Counted from the first letter of the stretch, positions 1 through 6,018 are shown. The stretch: DNA of 11,409 bases from Candidatus Pelagibacter sp. (GCA_016777545.1 JADHRH010000018.1:1-11409), one strand, 5' to 3'. A program made the numbers and translations. The notes: generated by a model not told the origin, from the letters alone.

Positions 1-86
1 GCATTCTCTTCATCACAACCATTAGCTAGTAATGTTTTTTTAGCTAATTCTAAAATTTCATTTAATGTTAAGGATACTGTACTCAT
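1..86 (-). CDS. Probable Ldh_2-family malate/lactate-type dehydrogenase, N-terminal part only
   Basis: Only the first 28 complete codons are present; the gene runs off the left edge. The product begins MSTVSLTLNEILELAKKTLL and continues with ANGCDEEN. This resembles the N-terminal helix of Ldh_2-family NAD(P)-dependent oxidoreductases (malate, ureidoglycolate and piperideine-carboxylate reductase relatives), in which a short beta segment is followed by a helix and a turn of the type G-x-x-x-E-x-A. The ATG (84-86) abuts the TAA of zur (87-89) with no spacer, so translation is probably coupled to zur and the gene is the fourth member of the znuC-znuB-zur operon. No ribosome-binding site stands out. 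The family call rests on a short N-terminal resemblance and is tentative; that it is a real coding start in the operon is more secure. Confidence 0.45.
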   Translation of the reverse strand, partial: MSTVSLTLNEILELAKKTLLANGCDEEN

Positions 87-485
87 TTATTTTGCTTTAC
101 ATTTTTTGCATAAACCAAAAAACTCTAAATTATATTTATTATATTGCATTCCAGTATCGTCTTCAAAATTAGTTAAATATTTTGAAAGTTTAAGATTATT
201 AATTTCAGAAACATTTTCACATTTATTGCAAATTGAAAAGATTGTAGCATTAGAAACTTCACAATTTGAATTTTTACAAGCTATAAAAGCATTTCGACTT
301 TCAATTTTATGAATTTTACCTATTTCAACTAATTTATCTAAAGCCCTATAAACTTGTAAGGGAGCTTTTATTCCTTTTTTTTGAACATTAAATAATATTG
401 AATAAGCTTTAAGTGGTTCTTTAGCTTTTTCAATAAAATCAAATATAATTTGTTGGTTTTTTGATAAACTTTCTTGTTTTTGCAT
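87..485 (-). CDS. zur: Zinc uptake regulator, Fur family (Zur)
   Basis: This is a 132-residue Fur-family repressor that, when loaded with zinc, would bind the palindromic boxes upstream of znuC, znuA and the barrel gene. The N-terminal winged helix covers about residues 8-65, with the recognition region PLQVYRALDKLVEIGKIHKI. The C-terminal dimerisation domain carries two CxxC pairs, C86/C89 and C126/C129, the usual structural zinc site. Compared from memory with E. coli Zur, the regulatory-site ligands H59, C70 and E94 are present. The position of the fourth ligand (E. coli His96) is N79, and an additional C75 lies nearby. Assignment to Zur rather than Fur or Mur rests on the operon with znuCB and on the Zur-type boxes. 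It is separated from znuB by 21 bp without a clear ribosome-binding site, so it is probably co-transcribed from the znuC promoter and autoregulated. Confidence 0.9.
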   Translation of the reverse strand: MQKQESLSKNQQIIFDFIEKAKEPLKAYSILFNVQKKGIKAPLQVYRALDKLVEIGKIHKIESRNAFIACKNSNCEVSNATIFSICNKCENVSEINNLKLSKYLTNFEDDTGMQYNKYNLEFFGLCKKCKAK

Positions 486-506
486 ATCTAAATTTTTAAT
501 TAGCTA

Positions 507-1310
507 TTAGTTTTTTAATTTAATCGATTGTTTTATTTTTAACAAAGATAATATAAATAAAATTAAAGAAGCAACTATTATTGAAGGTCCTGAAGATGTA
601 TTGAATTCTAATGAAGAGAATAATCCTAAAACTATAGACAATAAACCCCCTATAATTGAATAAAATACCATTTTTTGTGGACTGTCTGAAATATTTCTAG
701 CCATTGCAGCGGGTATAATCAACATTCCAGTAATTAAAAGCAAACCTACCATTTTAATTGATATGGCAATAACAGCAGCCATTAAAATCGTGAATATAGC
801 CTTTGATCTATCTGGATTCAAACCTTCAGCCTCAGCTAATTCATAATTTACAGTTGATGCAAATAAAGGTTTCCAAATTAATTTAAGTATAATTAAAATT
901 ACAGCACCACCAGTCCACACAACAAATATATCATTAGTTGTAACAGCTAATATGTCACCGAATAATAGACCCATAATGTCAAATCTTATGAATGTTAAAA
1001 AACCAATTACGACTAATCCAACTGCTAAAGAAGAGTGAGCTAAAAGACCAAGCAAAGCATCACCAGGTAAATTAGTTTTTTTTTGTAATTGTATTAATAA
1101 TAAAGCTATGACGGAAGAAATTACAAATACTGAAAGAGCAATATTTAAATCAAACGTATAAGCAATTGTAACACCAAGTAATGCTGAATGAGAAAGTGTA
1201 TCACCAAAATAAGATAATCTTCTCCAAATAACAAAACATCCTAGTGGTCCTGCTACTAAAGCAATTCCAATACCAGCAATTAATGCTCTTATAAAAAAAT
1301 CATCAAACAT
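507..1310 (-). CDS. znuB: Zinc ABC transporter permease ZnuB
   Basis: This is the inner-membrane permease of the ZnuABC high-affinity zinc importer (ABC-3 family). The 267-residue product is almost entirely hydrophobic helices separated by short polar loops. It contains the family segment GPLGCFVIWRRLSYFGDTLS followed by HSALLGV (about residues 21-47), and the later segment with EAEGLNP and GLLLITGMLIIPAAMAR that in this family forms the ATPase-contacting and core helices. Length is normal for the family. The ATG (1308-1310) directly follows the TAG of znuC (1311-1313) with no spacing, indicating translational coupling and matched stoichiometry with the ATPase. Family members also transport manganese or iron; zinc is inferred from the Zur gene, the Zur boxes and the His-rich ZnuA. 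Confidence 0.92.
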   Translation of the reverse strand: MFDDFFIRALIAGIGIALVAGPLGCFVIWRRLSYFGDTLSHSALLGVTIAYTFDLNIALSVFVISSVIALLLIQLQKKTNLPGDALLGLLAHSSLAVGLVVIGFLTFIRFDIMGLLFGDILAVTTNDIFVVWTGGAVILIILKLIWKPLFASTVNYELAEAEGLNPDRSKAIFTILMAAVIAISIKMVGLLLITGMLIIPAAMARNISDSPQKMVFYSIIGGLLSIVLGLFSSLEFNTSSGPSIIVASLILFILSLLKIKQSIKLKN

Positions 1311-2057
1311 CTAGTTTTTTTTTATACTCCCTTCATCAGAATGTTCGTGATCATGTTTATGTTCATAAATAGAGAGTATCTGAGAAGCTTGTTCTCCAAA
1401 TAATGTTTTATATTCATTATTTTTTGCAACATCAATTGGTGAACCTGAACAACAAACATGGCCATTTAAACAAACAACATGATCTGTTGCAGTCATTACT
1501 GTGTGTAAATCGTGTGATATTAACAAAATTCCACAATTCAAAGTATCTGAGATCTTTTTAATTAACTCATACAAAGCTATTTCTCCAGTAAAATCAACAC
1601 CTTGAACTGGTTCATCAAGTACTAACAATTCTGGTTTTTTTGAAATAGCTCTAGCAAGTAAAACTCTTTGAAACTCACCACCAGATAAATTACCTAAATT
1701 TTTATTTTTAAGATGCATCACTCCCGTTAATGATAAAGCTTCATTAATCTGATCATCCTTAATATTTTCAGTCAATACCATAAAGTCGTTAACTCTTAGT
1801 GGCAACGTCCAATCTATTGAAATCTTTTGAGGAACATATCCAATTTTATTAGTATATTTTTCAACACTACCTTCAATATTTTTGTAAATACCTAAGGCAA
1901 TTTTAGCAGTTGTACTTTTGCCCGAACCATTTGGACCAATGAGAGTTACAATCTTGCCCTTCTCAACCTGCAGAGACACACCCTCTACTAGCCATTTATT
2001 ATTTTGGCGAAAACCTGCATTATTTAGTTTAACTAATATATTCTTATCTAAATTCAT
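1311..2057 (-). CDS. znuC: Zinc ABC transporter ATP-binding protein ZnuC
   Basis: This is the cytoplasmic ATPase of the zinc importer. Numbering from the ATG at 2055-2057 (248 residues), it has Walker A GPNGSGKST at 41-49, Q-loop Q77, ABC signature LSGGE at 124-128, Walker B LLVLDEP with D148/E149, and the H-loop His182 in LLISHD. The C-terminus ends in a small His cluster (H233, H235, H237, H239), as seen in other ZnuC proteins, plausibly a metal sensor. An upstream in-frame TTG at 2094-2096 would add 13 residues. The ATG was preferred because the family-like sequence begins there, AAGAG lies just upstream, and the TTG start would put a Zur box inside the coding region. It is the first gene of the leftward operon, divergent from znuA. 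Confidence 0.93.
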   Translation of the reverse strand: MNLDKNILVKLNNAGFRQNNKWLVEGVSLQVEKGKIVTLIGPNGSGKSTTAKIALGIYKNIEGSVEKYTNKIGYVPQKISIDWTLPLRVNDFMVLTENIKDDQINEALSLTGVMHLKNKNLGNLSGGEFQRVLLARAISKKPELLVLDEPVQGVDFTGEIALYELIKKISDTLNCGILLISHDLHTVMTATDHVVCLNGHVCCSGSPIDVAKNNEYKTLFGEQASQILSIYEHKHDHEHSDEGSIKKN

Positions 2058-2078
2058 ATAGCTCTTGACTTTTTTAAA

Positions 2079-2093
2079 TGTTATATTATTACA
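2079..2093. promoter_or_regulatory. Zur box A, znuC/znuA intergenic region
   Basis: TGTTATATTATTACA is a 15-bp imperfect palindrome differing at one base from the perfect box at 2097-2111. It matches the known Zur operator core TGTTATA-N-TATAACA. It overlaps a plausible znuA promoter on the + strand (TTGACT at 2065-2070, TATTAC at 2087-2092, 16-bp gap), so Zn-Zur binding here should block znuA. It also lies directly upstream of znuC. Confidence 0.82.
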
Positions 2094-2096
2094 CAA

Positions 2097-2111
2097 TGTT
2101 ATATTATAACA
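2097..2111. promoter_or_regulatory. Zur box B, perfect palindrome
   Basis: TGTTATATTATAACA is a perfect palindrome of 7-bp arms around one central base, identical to the Zur consensus core as remembered from E. coli and other Proteobacteria. Its centre is 18 bp from that of box A, so two Zur dimers could sit side by side. On the minus strand it covers the region between a possible -35 (TTGTTA, 2113-2108) and -10 (TAATAT) for znuC, so the pair probably controls both divergent transcripts. Confidence 0.88.
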
Positions 2112-2131
2112 ATTAATTAAATATTTAAATT

Positions 2132-3142
2132 ATGAACAAACTAAAAAAAATATTATTTATTCTACCAACTTTATCATTATTAACGATTTTTACACCAGCT
2201 AATGCTGAAATAAAAGTAGTTACATCAATTAAACCTATTCATTCATTAGCGAGTTATCTTATGGATGGAGTTGGAAAACCAGATTTAATTGTGGATGGTT
2301 TTAACTCACCACATGGGTTTTCTATGAAACCGTCTCATGCAAAAATGTTACAAAATGCAGATCTTATATTTTGGATAGGTGAAGATTTAGAAAGTTTTTT
2401 AGAAAAACCATTAAATTCAATTGCAAAAAAGGCTGAAAAAATTGAATTAATTGAAATTAAAGGTTTGAATGTATTGAAATTTAGAGAAAGAAATATTTTT
2501 GATGAACATGATCATGACGATCACGCTAAAAAAGAAGATGATCATGAAGACCATGCTAATAAAGAAGATAGTCATGACGATCATGCTAAAAAAGAGGATG
2601 GACATGACGACCATGATGAGCATGAAGGACATGGACATGGTGAATATGATCCCCACATTTGGTTAGATCCTATTAATGCAAAAGTAATTTTAAAAGAAAT
2701 GACTGAGCATTTAATCGAAAATGATTCAAAAAATGCATCTACTTACAAAAGTAACTTAGATAAAGCACTTAATGATATAGATAAACTTACTATGGATGTG
2801 ATGACTGAATTAAATGAAAGTACATCATCTATTGTTTTCCATGATGCATATCAATATTTTGAAAAAAGATTTAATGTAAAAATATTGGGGGCCTTTACAG
2901 TTAATACTGACATAATGCCTGGTGCAGCACAATTATCAGAAATTAGAGAAATAATTGTACATGATAAAGTAAAATGTATTTTCTCAGAACCTCAATTTAA
3001 TCCTGATATAATAAAAGTAGTTGCTAAAGATATGAATATAAAAACTGGTGTAGTTGATCCACTTGGGGCCACTTTAAATCCAGGAAAGAATTTATATTTC
3101 GATCTAATAAGAAATATGTCAGCTTCTTTTAAAGGTTGTTAA
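2132..3142 (+). CDS. znuA: Periplasmic zinc-binding protein ZnuA with His-rich repeat loop
   Basis: This is the solute-binding component of ZnuABC (cluster A-I/TroA family), which captures Zn2+ in the periplasm and delivers it to ZnuB. Of 336 residues, 1-25 form a signal peptide (basic N-terminus, hydrophobic core, cleavage after ANA). Candidate metal ligands are H61 (SPHGFSMKPSH), H175 (DPHIWLDP) and H237 (VFHDAY), with D309 (VVDPLG) as a further acidic candidate. Between the first two lies the flexible His/Asp/Glu-rich loop expected of zinc rather than manganese binders. It holds 12 His in residues 124-173, arranged as four roughly 10-residue repeats (127-166). C282 and the terminal C336 could form the disulphide known in E. 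coli ZnuA. There is no strong ribosome-binding site. The gene is divergent from znuC across shared Zur boxes. Confidence 0.95.
   Translation: MNKLKKILFILPTLSLLTIFTPANAEIKVVTSIKPIHSLASYLMDGVGKPDLIVDGFNSPHGFSMKPSHAKMLQNADLIFWIGEDLESFLEKPLNSIAKKAEKIELIEIKGLNVLKFRERNIFDEHDHDDHAKKEDDHEDHANKEDSHDDHAKKEDGHDDHDEHEGHGHGEYDPHIWLDPINAKVILKEMTEHLIENDSKNASTYKSNLDKALNDIDKLTMDVMTELNESTSSIVFHDAYQYFEKRFNVKILGAFTVNTDIMPGAAQLSEIREIIVHDKVKCIFSEPQFNPDIIKVVAKDMNIKTGVVDPLGATLNPGKNLYFDLIRNMSASFKGC
2510..2629 (+). repeat. Four 30-bp tandem units encoding a His-rich decapeptide in znuA
   Basis: Units at 2510-2539, 2540-2569, 2570-2599 and a diverged fourth at 2600-2629 encode DHDDHAKKED, DHEDHANKED, SHDDHAKKED and GHDDHDEHEG. 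The repeat is in frame and builds the metal-binding loop of ZnuA. Unit-length slippage would change the number of zinc-binding histidines without breaking the gene. Confidence 0.9.
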
Positions 3143-3230
3143 ATTTTTATACTAACTAAATATTTATGTTTAATAATAATTAGATTTTTTTTTATTTTAT
3201 AATTATTTTACCACTAAAGACAAAATAATG

Positions 3231-3258
3231 TTGACAGATTATTTTTTTACTTTATGTA
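3231..3258 (+). promoter_or_regulatory. Candidate promoter of the zinc-regulated barrel gene
   Basis: A perfect -35 hexamer TTGACA (3231-3236) is followed after 16 bp by TATGTA (3253-3258) as the best-placed -10. The Zur palindrome begins at 3257, so it would cover the -10 edge and the start site. A perfect TATAAT at 3263-3268 inside the palindrome is an alternative -10, but it has no good -35 at the right distance. Confidence 0.5.
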
Positions 3259-3277
3259 ATGTTATAATATAACATTA
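3257..3277. promoter_or_regulatory. Zur box C, perfect 21-bp palindrome upstream of the barrel gene
   Basis: The arms TAATGTTATA and TATAACATTA flank a single central A at 3267, giving a perfect palindrome of 10-bp arms. The inner 15 bp match box B except for the central base. It lies 19 bp before the ATG at 3297 and overlaps the candidate promoter, so the gene should be repressed when zinc is plentiful. This is the strongest operator in the window. Confidence 0.92.
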
Positions 3278-3296
3278 ATAATTAAAGGTATTTAAA

Positions 3297-4442
3297 ATGA
3301 AAACATTAATAAAGGTACTCACAATCATAATTGTCTTAACTACAAATGCTTATAGTGAAGATAACCATAAAGATCATGATCATGACAATCATGATAAAGA
3401 AGGGTTTTATGGACATTTAGATGTAGCAATATTTGCTGACTCAATGACAAAAGTCGCTAATGATGGAAAATATAACGAAATATATTCACATACACATGCT
3501 GAGATTGGTAATAGATTTTCGGAAAATTTTTCTATTAACTCAAATATAAAATTAGAAGGTGGACCAGATGGTAATAGTCACGCTCATGGTGGTGCTCTTA
3601 CACCAGATGGAGATGACCATGGTATCAACGATCATATGTTAATTTTTGAAGAACTTACCTTAAATTATGACACGAAAAAATTTTCTGGTTATTTAGGAAA
3701 ATTTAACCCAGTTGTTGGATTAGATTATCATAATTTTCCAGGCATGTATGGATACCAAGCGATCGAAGAATATGGAATTAAAGAACGAGTTGGTTTGGGT
3801 GGTATAATTAGAAAAAATGCAGGAAGTTTTGGTACACATGAACTAAATATTACCTCTTTTGCAGCTGATACTAGTGGTTTGAGTGATTCAATATTTTTTG
3901 AGCGTGGCCATAATAGTAAGCAAGATAGTGGTGTATCTAATACAGAAGATTTATCATCTTATTCAGCTTCGTTAAGTGGGTCATACCCTTTTTCATTTAA
4001 AGATAATTCTTTTAGCAAAGAACTTATTTATAGAATAGGCTATGCTGATCAGGCAGCAGGTGTTTCAGACGCAACAGATAATACTCGTTATTCTGCTTCT
4101 TTAATTTACAAAAATAAAATATCAAAAGATTTAAGTAGTAAATTTATCTTTGAAAGAATGCAGATTGATAATCTAGCAGGTGAAGATGCACATGACCGTA
4201 GTCATACCACTGGTGGATTAGGTCTTGAATATCAAAAATGGAACTTTGGAACTACTTATACCTATACAGATAATGATGCTGATGAAGCAGATGAAAGTTT
4301 TAATGGAAATATATTTCAATCATCTGTTGGCTATTATTTAGGATCAGGTGTTGGATTAGACTTTGGATATAAAAGTCAAGATAAGGACAATAAAACAACT
4401 GAACGTATTGGGGCTGGTATAAAATTTAGTAGTGAATTTTAA
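3297..4442 (+). CDS. Zur-regulated, His-rich outer-membrane beta-barrel protein (putative zinc porin)
   Basis: I recognise no named family with certainty. The 381-residue product has a signal peptide (residues 1-20, ending AYS), then a His/Asp-rich mature N-terminus (H24, H27, H29, H32, H40). The rest shows alternating aromatic/polar strands, with turns rich in Gly, Asp and Asn, and ends in a terminal Phe (KFSSEF), the outer-membrane assembly signal of porin-type barrels. Further His clusters (SHTH near residue 63, SHAHGG and DDHGINDH near 95-113, AHDRSH near 300) fall in likely loops. There is no plug domain or TonB box, so it is not a ZnuD-type TonB-dependent receptor. The ATG is preceded by AAAGG (3284-3288) at an 8-base gap. 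With a perfect Zur box upstream and znuABC alongside, passage or capture of zinc at the outer membrane is the natural inference; a His-rich metal-storage role is the alternative. Confidence 0.78.
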   Translation: MKTLIKVLTIIIVLTTNAYSEDNHKDHDHDNHDKEGFYGHLDVAIFADSMTKVANDGKYNEIYSHTHAEIGNRFSENFSINSNIKLEGGPDGNSHAHGGALTPDGDDHGINDHMLIFEELTLNYDTKKFSGYLGKFNPVVGLDYHNFPGMYGYQAIEEYGIKERVGLGGIIRKNAGSFGTHELNITSFAADTSGLSDSIFFERGHNSKQDSGVSNTEDLSSYSASLSGSYPFSFKDNSFSKELIYRIGYADQAAGVSDATDNTRYSASLIYKNKISKDLSSKFIFERMQIDNLAGEDAHDRSHTTGGLGLEYQKWNFGTTYTYTDNDADEADESFNGNIFQSSVGYYLGSGVGLDFGYKSQDKDNKTTERIGAGIKFSSEF

Positions 4443-4462
4443 CAAATTCATAATAATTTTTT
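4433..4462 (+). terminator. Candidate intrinsic terminator overlapping the barrel-gene stop codon
   Basis: TGAATTT (4433-4439) and AAATTCA (4444-4450) form a 7-bp stem with a 4-base loop that contains the TAA stop (4440-4442). Six T residues follow at 4457-4462. The stem is weak in GC and the T-run begins six bases after it, so termination is plausible rather than certain. Confidence 0.4.
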
Positions 4463-4479
4463 AATTTAATATTTTAGTT

Positions 4480-4530
4480 TCCTCTATAATTGTAATAAAT
4501 TCGCAACAAAACTTACTTATAGAGGAGACT
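4480..4530 (+). promoter_or_regulatory. Inverted-repeat leader that could mask the ribosome-binding site
   Basis: TCCTCTATAA (4480-4489) is exactly complementary to TTATAGAGGA (4517-4526), with 27 bases between. The 3' arm contains the Shine-Dalgarno sequence AGAGG/AGGAG (4521-4527) of the gene starting at 4531. If both arms are transcribed, the hairpin would hide the ribosome-binding site, as in a translational switch. The 5' arm also contains a perfect TATAAT (4485-4490). If that is the -10, the 5' arm is not in the RNA and the repeat would be a DNA site or coincidence. Confidence 0.5.
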
Positions 4531-4752
4531 ATGTTTATTAAAAAATACCTTAAATGGATCAGTACTGCTTTAGTATTAACTGGAATATTATTAACTAATT
4601 TAAATATCTACCCTATTAACATTTACTTCCATGGTCTTGGAGTTATTGGTTGGACAATAGCTGGTTTTATATCAAAAGATAAAGCTATTTTAACTAATTT
4701 TGGTTTACAGATACCATTATTTTTAATTGGAATTTACAAAATTATTTTCTAA
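4531..4752 (+). CDS. Small inner-membrane protein of unknown function
   Basis: This is a 73-residue protein with a basic start (MFIKKYLKW) and two to three predicted membrane helices: about residues 9-24, 30-48 (including GLGVIGWTIAGF) and 55-72. A short charged turn (SKDKAI) separates the last two. From memory the helix-turn pattern resembles small alphaproteobacterial membrane proteins listed as DUF6552, but I cannot confirm this and assign no function. It has an unusually strong Shine-Dalgarno for this window (AGAGGAG, 4521-4527) that can pair with an upstream complement. Its stop codon overlaps the ATG of the truncated arsC-like gene (TAATG at 4750-4754), so the two were once a coupled pair. 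Confidence 0.7.
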   Translation: MFIKKYLKWISTALVLTGILLTNLNIYPINIYFHGLGVIGWTIAGFISKDKAILTNFGLQIPLFLIGIYKIIF

Positions 4753-4820
4753 TGAAAAATATCTTATTCGTTTGCACAGGTAACACAGCTAGAAGCATAA
4801 TAGCTGAAAGTATTATTTAA
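4752..4820 (+). pseudogene. Truncated arsC-like / low-molecular-weight phosphatase gene
   Basis: Twenty-two codons beginning MKNILFVCTGNTARS and ending with a TAA contain the complete phosphate-binding loop of the LMW protein-tyrosine-phosphatase/arsenate-reductase family (C8-x5-R14-S15). The residues after it (IIAES) match the following helix. The family is normally about 130-150 residues, so over 80% is missing and the fragment cannot be a working enzyme. The start overlaps the preceding gene's stop (TAATG), which argues that this was a genuine operon member. The open frame ends inside the last codons of convergent manC (overlap 4813-4820), the likely breakpoint. Motif recognition is strong; the rearrangement history is inferred. 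Confidence 0.75.
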
Positions 4821-6018
4821 TACGGCCGTATATATCTTGATATCTAACAATATCTGTTTCTTTAAGAATTGATCCTATTTGTGCTTCCATAATTTTGACT
4901 GGTTTCTTTCCAGGGTTTTGAATTCTATGAATAGCCTGTAATGGAATAAATACATGTTCATTAGGCTTTTTTATAAACTTATTTTTATTTAAAGTTATTT
5001 TTGGATTTCCTTGTGTAACTAACCAATGTTCGGATCTATGATGATGTTTTTGAAGGCTTAAAATACCTTTAGGTTTAACAAATAATTCTTTAATTAAGAA
5101 TTCTTTTCCTTCAAACAAATTAGTATACCTACCCCAGGGTCGGTAATAAACATTTTTTTTCTTAGCATATTTATTTTTGTTTTTGTCATACATTTTTAAA
5201 ATCTCTTTCCAACTTCCAAGATCAGACCAAGGTATATCTAATTTAATACCATTAATTTTTTTTGTTTTTTCTAAGATTGCATAATCAAAAGATTTAGCAG
5301 TTGCTTTAATAAATGACGCTTTATTTAAATAATAAGTATTATTTTTAAGTTTTGCTTTTTTAATAGAGTTAACACAATTTTTATAAATAATTGGCTGGTG
5401 TTTTTTAAAGTTATTTATTATTGAATCTTTTCTAAGGAAAAACATTCCTGAATTCCAATAACCTTTTTGTTTTATAACCTGTTTAGCTTTAGCTTCTTTT
5501 GGTTTTTCAATAAATTTAATTACTTTATTAACATTTCCTTTAATTTTTTTAGTTACAAAATATCCATATTCACTTGATGGAGATGTTGGTTTTATTCCAA
5601 ATATAAAAATATTTTGATCAGTTAAATTTGATTTATTTCTATTAATTGCTTTATTAAAAATACTCATCTTTTCAATCAAATGATCGGCTGTAAAAAACAT
5701 TAACGGTTGATCATCAGGAATATCTTTAATTAGAGCTGTGCTTAAAATAGCTGGAGCTGTATTTCTTTTTGCTGGTTCTAATACAATTTTAAATTTCTTA
5801 ATCTTATTTTTTTTAAGATGTTGTTTAACTTGTTTTAAATATTTTTTATTAGTGCTTATAATTGGTGAGTCATAAATGGACGCTTTTGTTCTTTCTAAAG
5901 TTTTGCCTAATAAAGTCCAATTACCAAAATCAATGAATTGTTTTGCTTGATGATTTTTTGAATTAGGCCAAAGTCGAGTTCCAGCACCACCACATAAAAT
6001 GACTGGACGAATTTTCAT
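4813..6018 (-). CDS. manC: Mannose-1-phosphate guanylyltransferase, short ManC type
   Basis: It forms GDP-mannose from mannose-1-phosphate and GTP, a precursor for polysaccharide and glycan synthesis. The N-terminal nucleotidyltransferase domain has GGAGTRLWPNSK (10-21), LEPAKRNTAPA, the TADHLI metal site, FIEKP, YWNSGMF and PWSDLGSW (263-270). A C-terminal cupin domain (mannose-6-phosphate isomerase type) starts at RPWGRY (293) with KHHHRSEHW (H325-H327, E330, H331) and H364, and ends with the family tail IVRYQDIYGR. At 401 residues it is about 70 shorter than usual bifunctional ManC/AlgA proteins. The roughly 65-residue linker that normally joins GSW to RPWG is reduced to about 20 Lys/Asn-rich residues. 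The ATG overlaps the ilvD stop (TAATG), so it is the last gene of the valS-ilvD-manC operon. Isomerase activity is uncertain. Confidence 0.9.
   Translation of the reverse strand: MKIRPVILCGGAGTRLWPNSKNHQAKQFIDFGNWTLLGKTLERTKASIYDSPIISTNKKYLKQVKQHLKKNKIKKFKIVLEPAKRNTAPAILSTALIKDIPDDQPLMFFTADHLIEKMSIFNKAINRNKSNLTDQNIFIFGIKPTSPSSEYGYFVTKKIKGNVNKVIKFIEKPKEAKAKQVIKQKGYWNSGMFFLRKDSIINNFKKHQPIIYKNCVNSIKKAKLKNNTYYLNKASFIKATAKSFDYAILEKTKKINGIKLDIPWSDLGSWKEILKMYDKNKNKYAKKKNVYYRPWGRYTNLFEGKEFLIKELFVKPKGILSLQKHHHRSEHWLVTQGNPKITLNKNKFIKKPNEHVFIPLQAIHRIQNPGKKPVKIMEAQIGSILKETDIVRYQDIYGRIK

Noticed and set aside
2058..2096. TTG-initiated 13-residue extension of ZnuC
   Set aside because: It would place Zur box A within coding sequence, adds residues unlike the family N-terminus, and a good ATG with AAGAG upstream exists at 2057.
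2447..2656. Open frame antisense to the znuA repeat region, Met/Ile-rich
   Set aside because: It is the mirror image of the His/Asp codon repeats; it has no start signal of its own and no family resemblance.
3143..3230. Possible terminator after znuA (nine T at 3185-3193, CTAA/TTAG and AATAATTA/TAATTATT pairings)
   Set aside because: The pairings are short, made only or mostly of A and T, and do not sit directly before the T-run; I see no convincing hairpin. Nothing else is visible before the barrel promoter.
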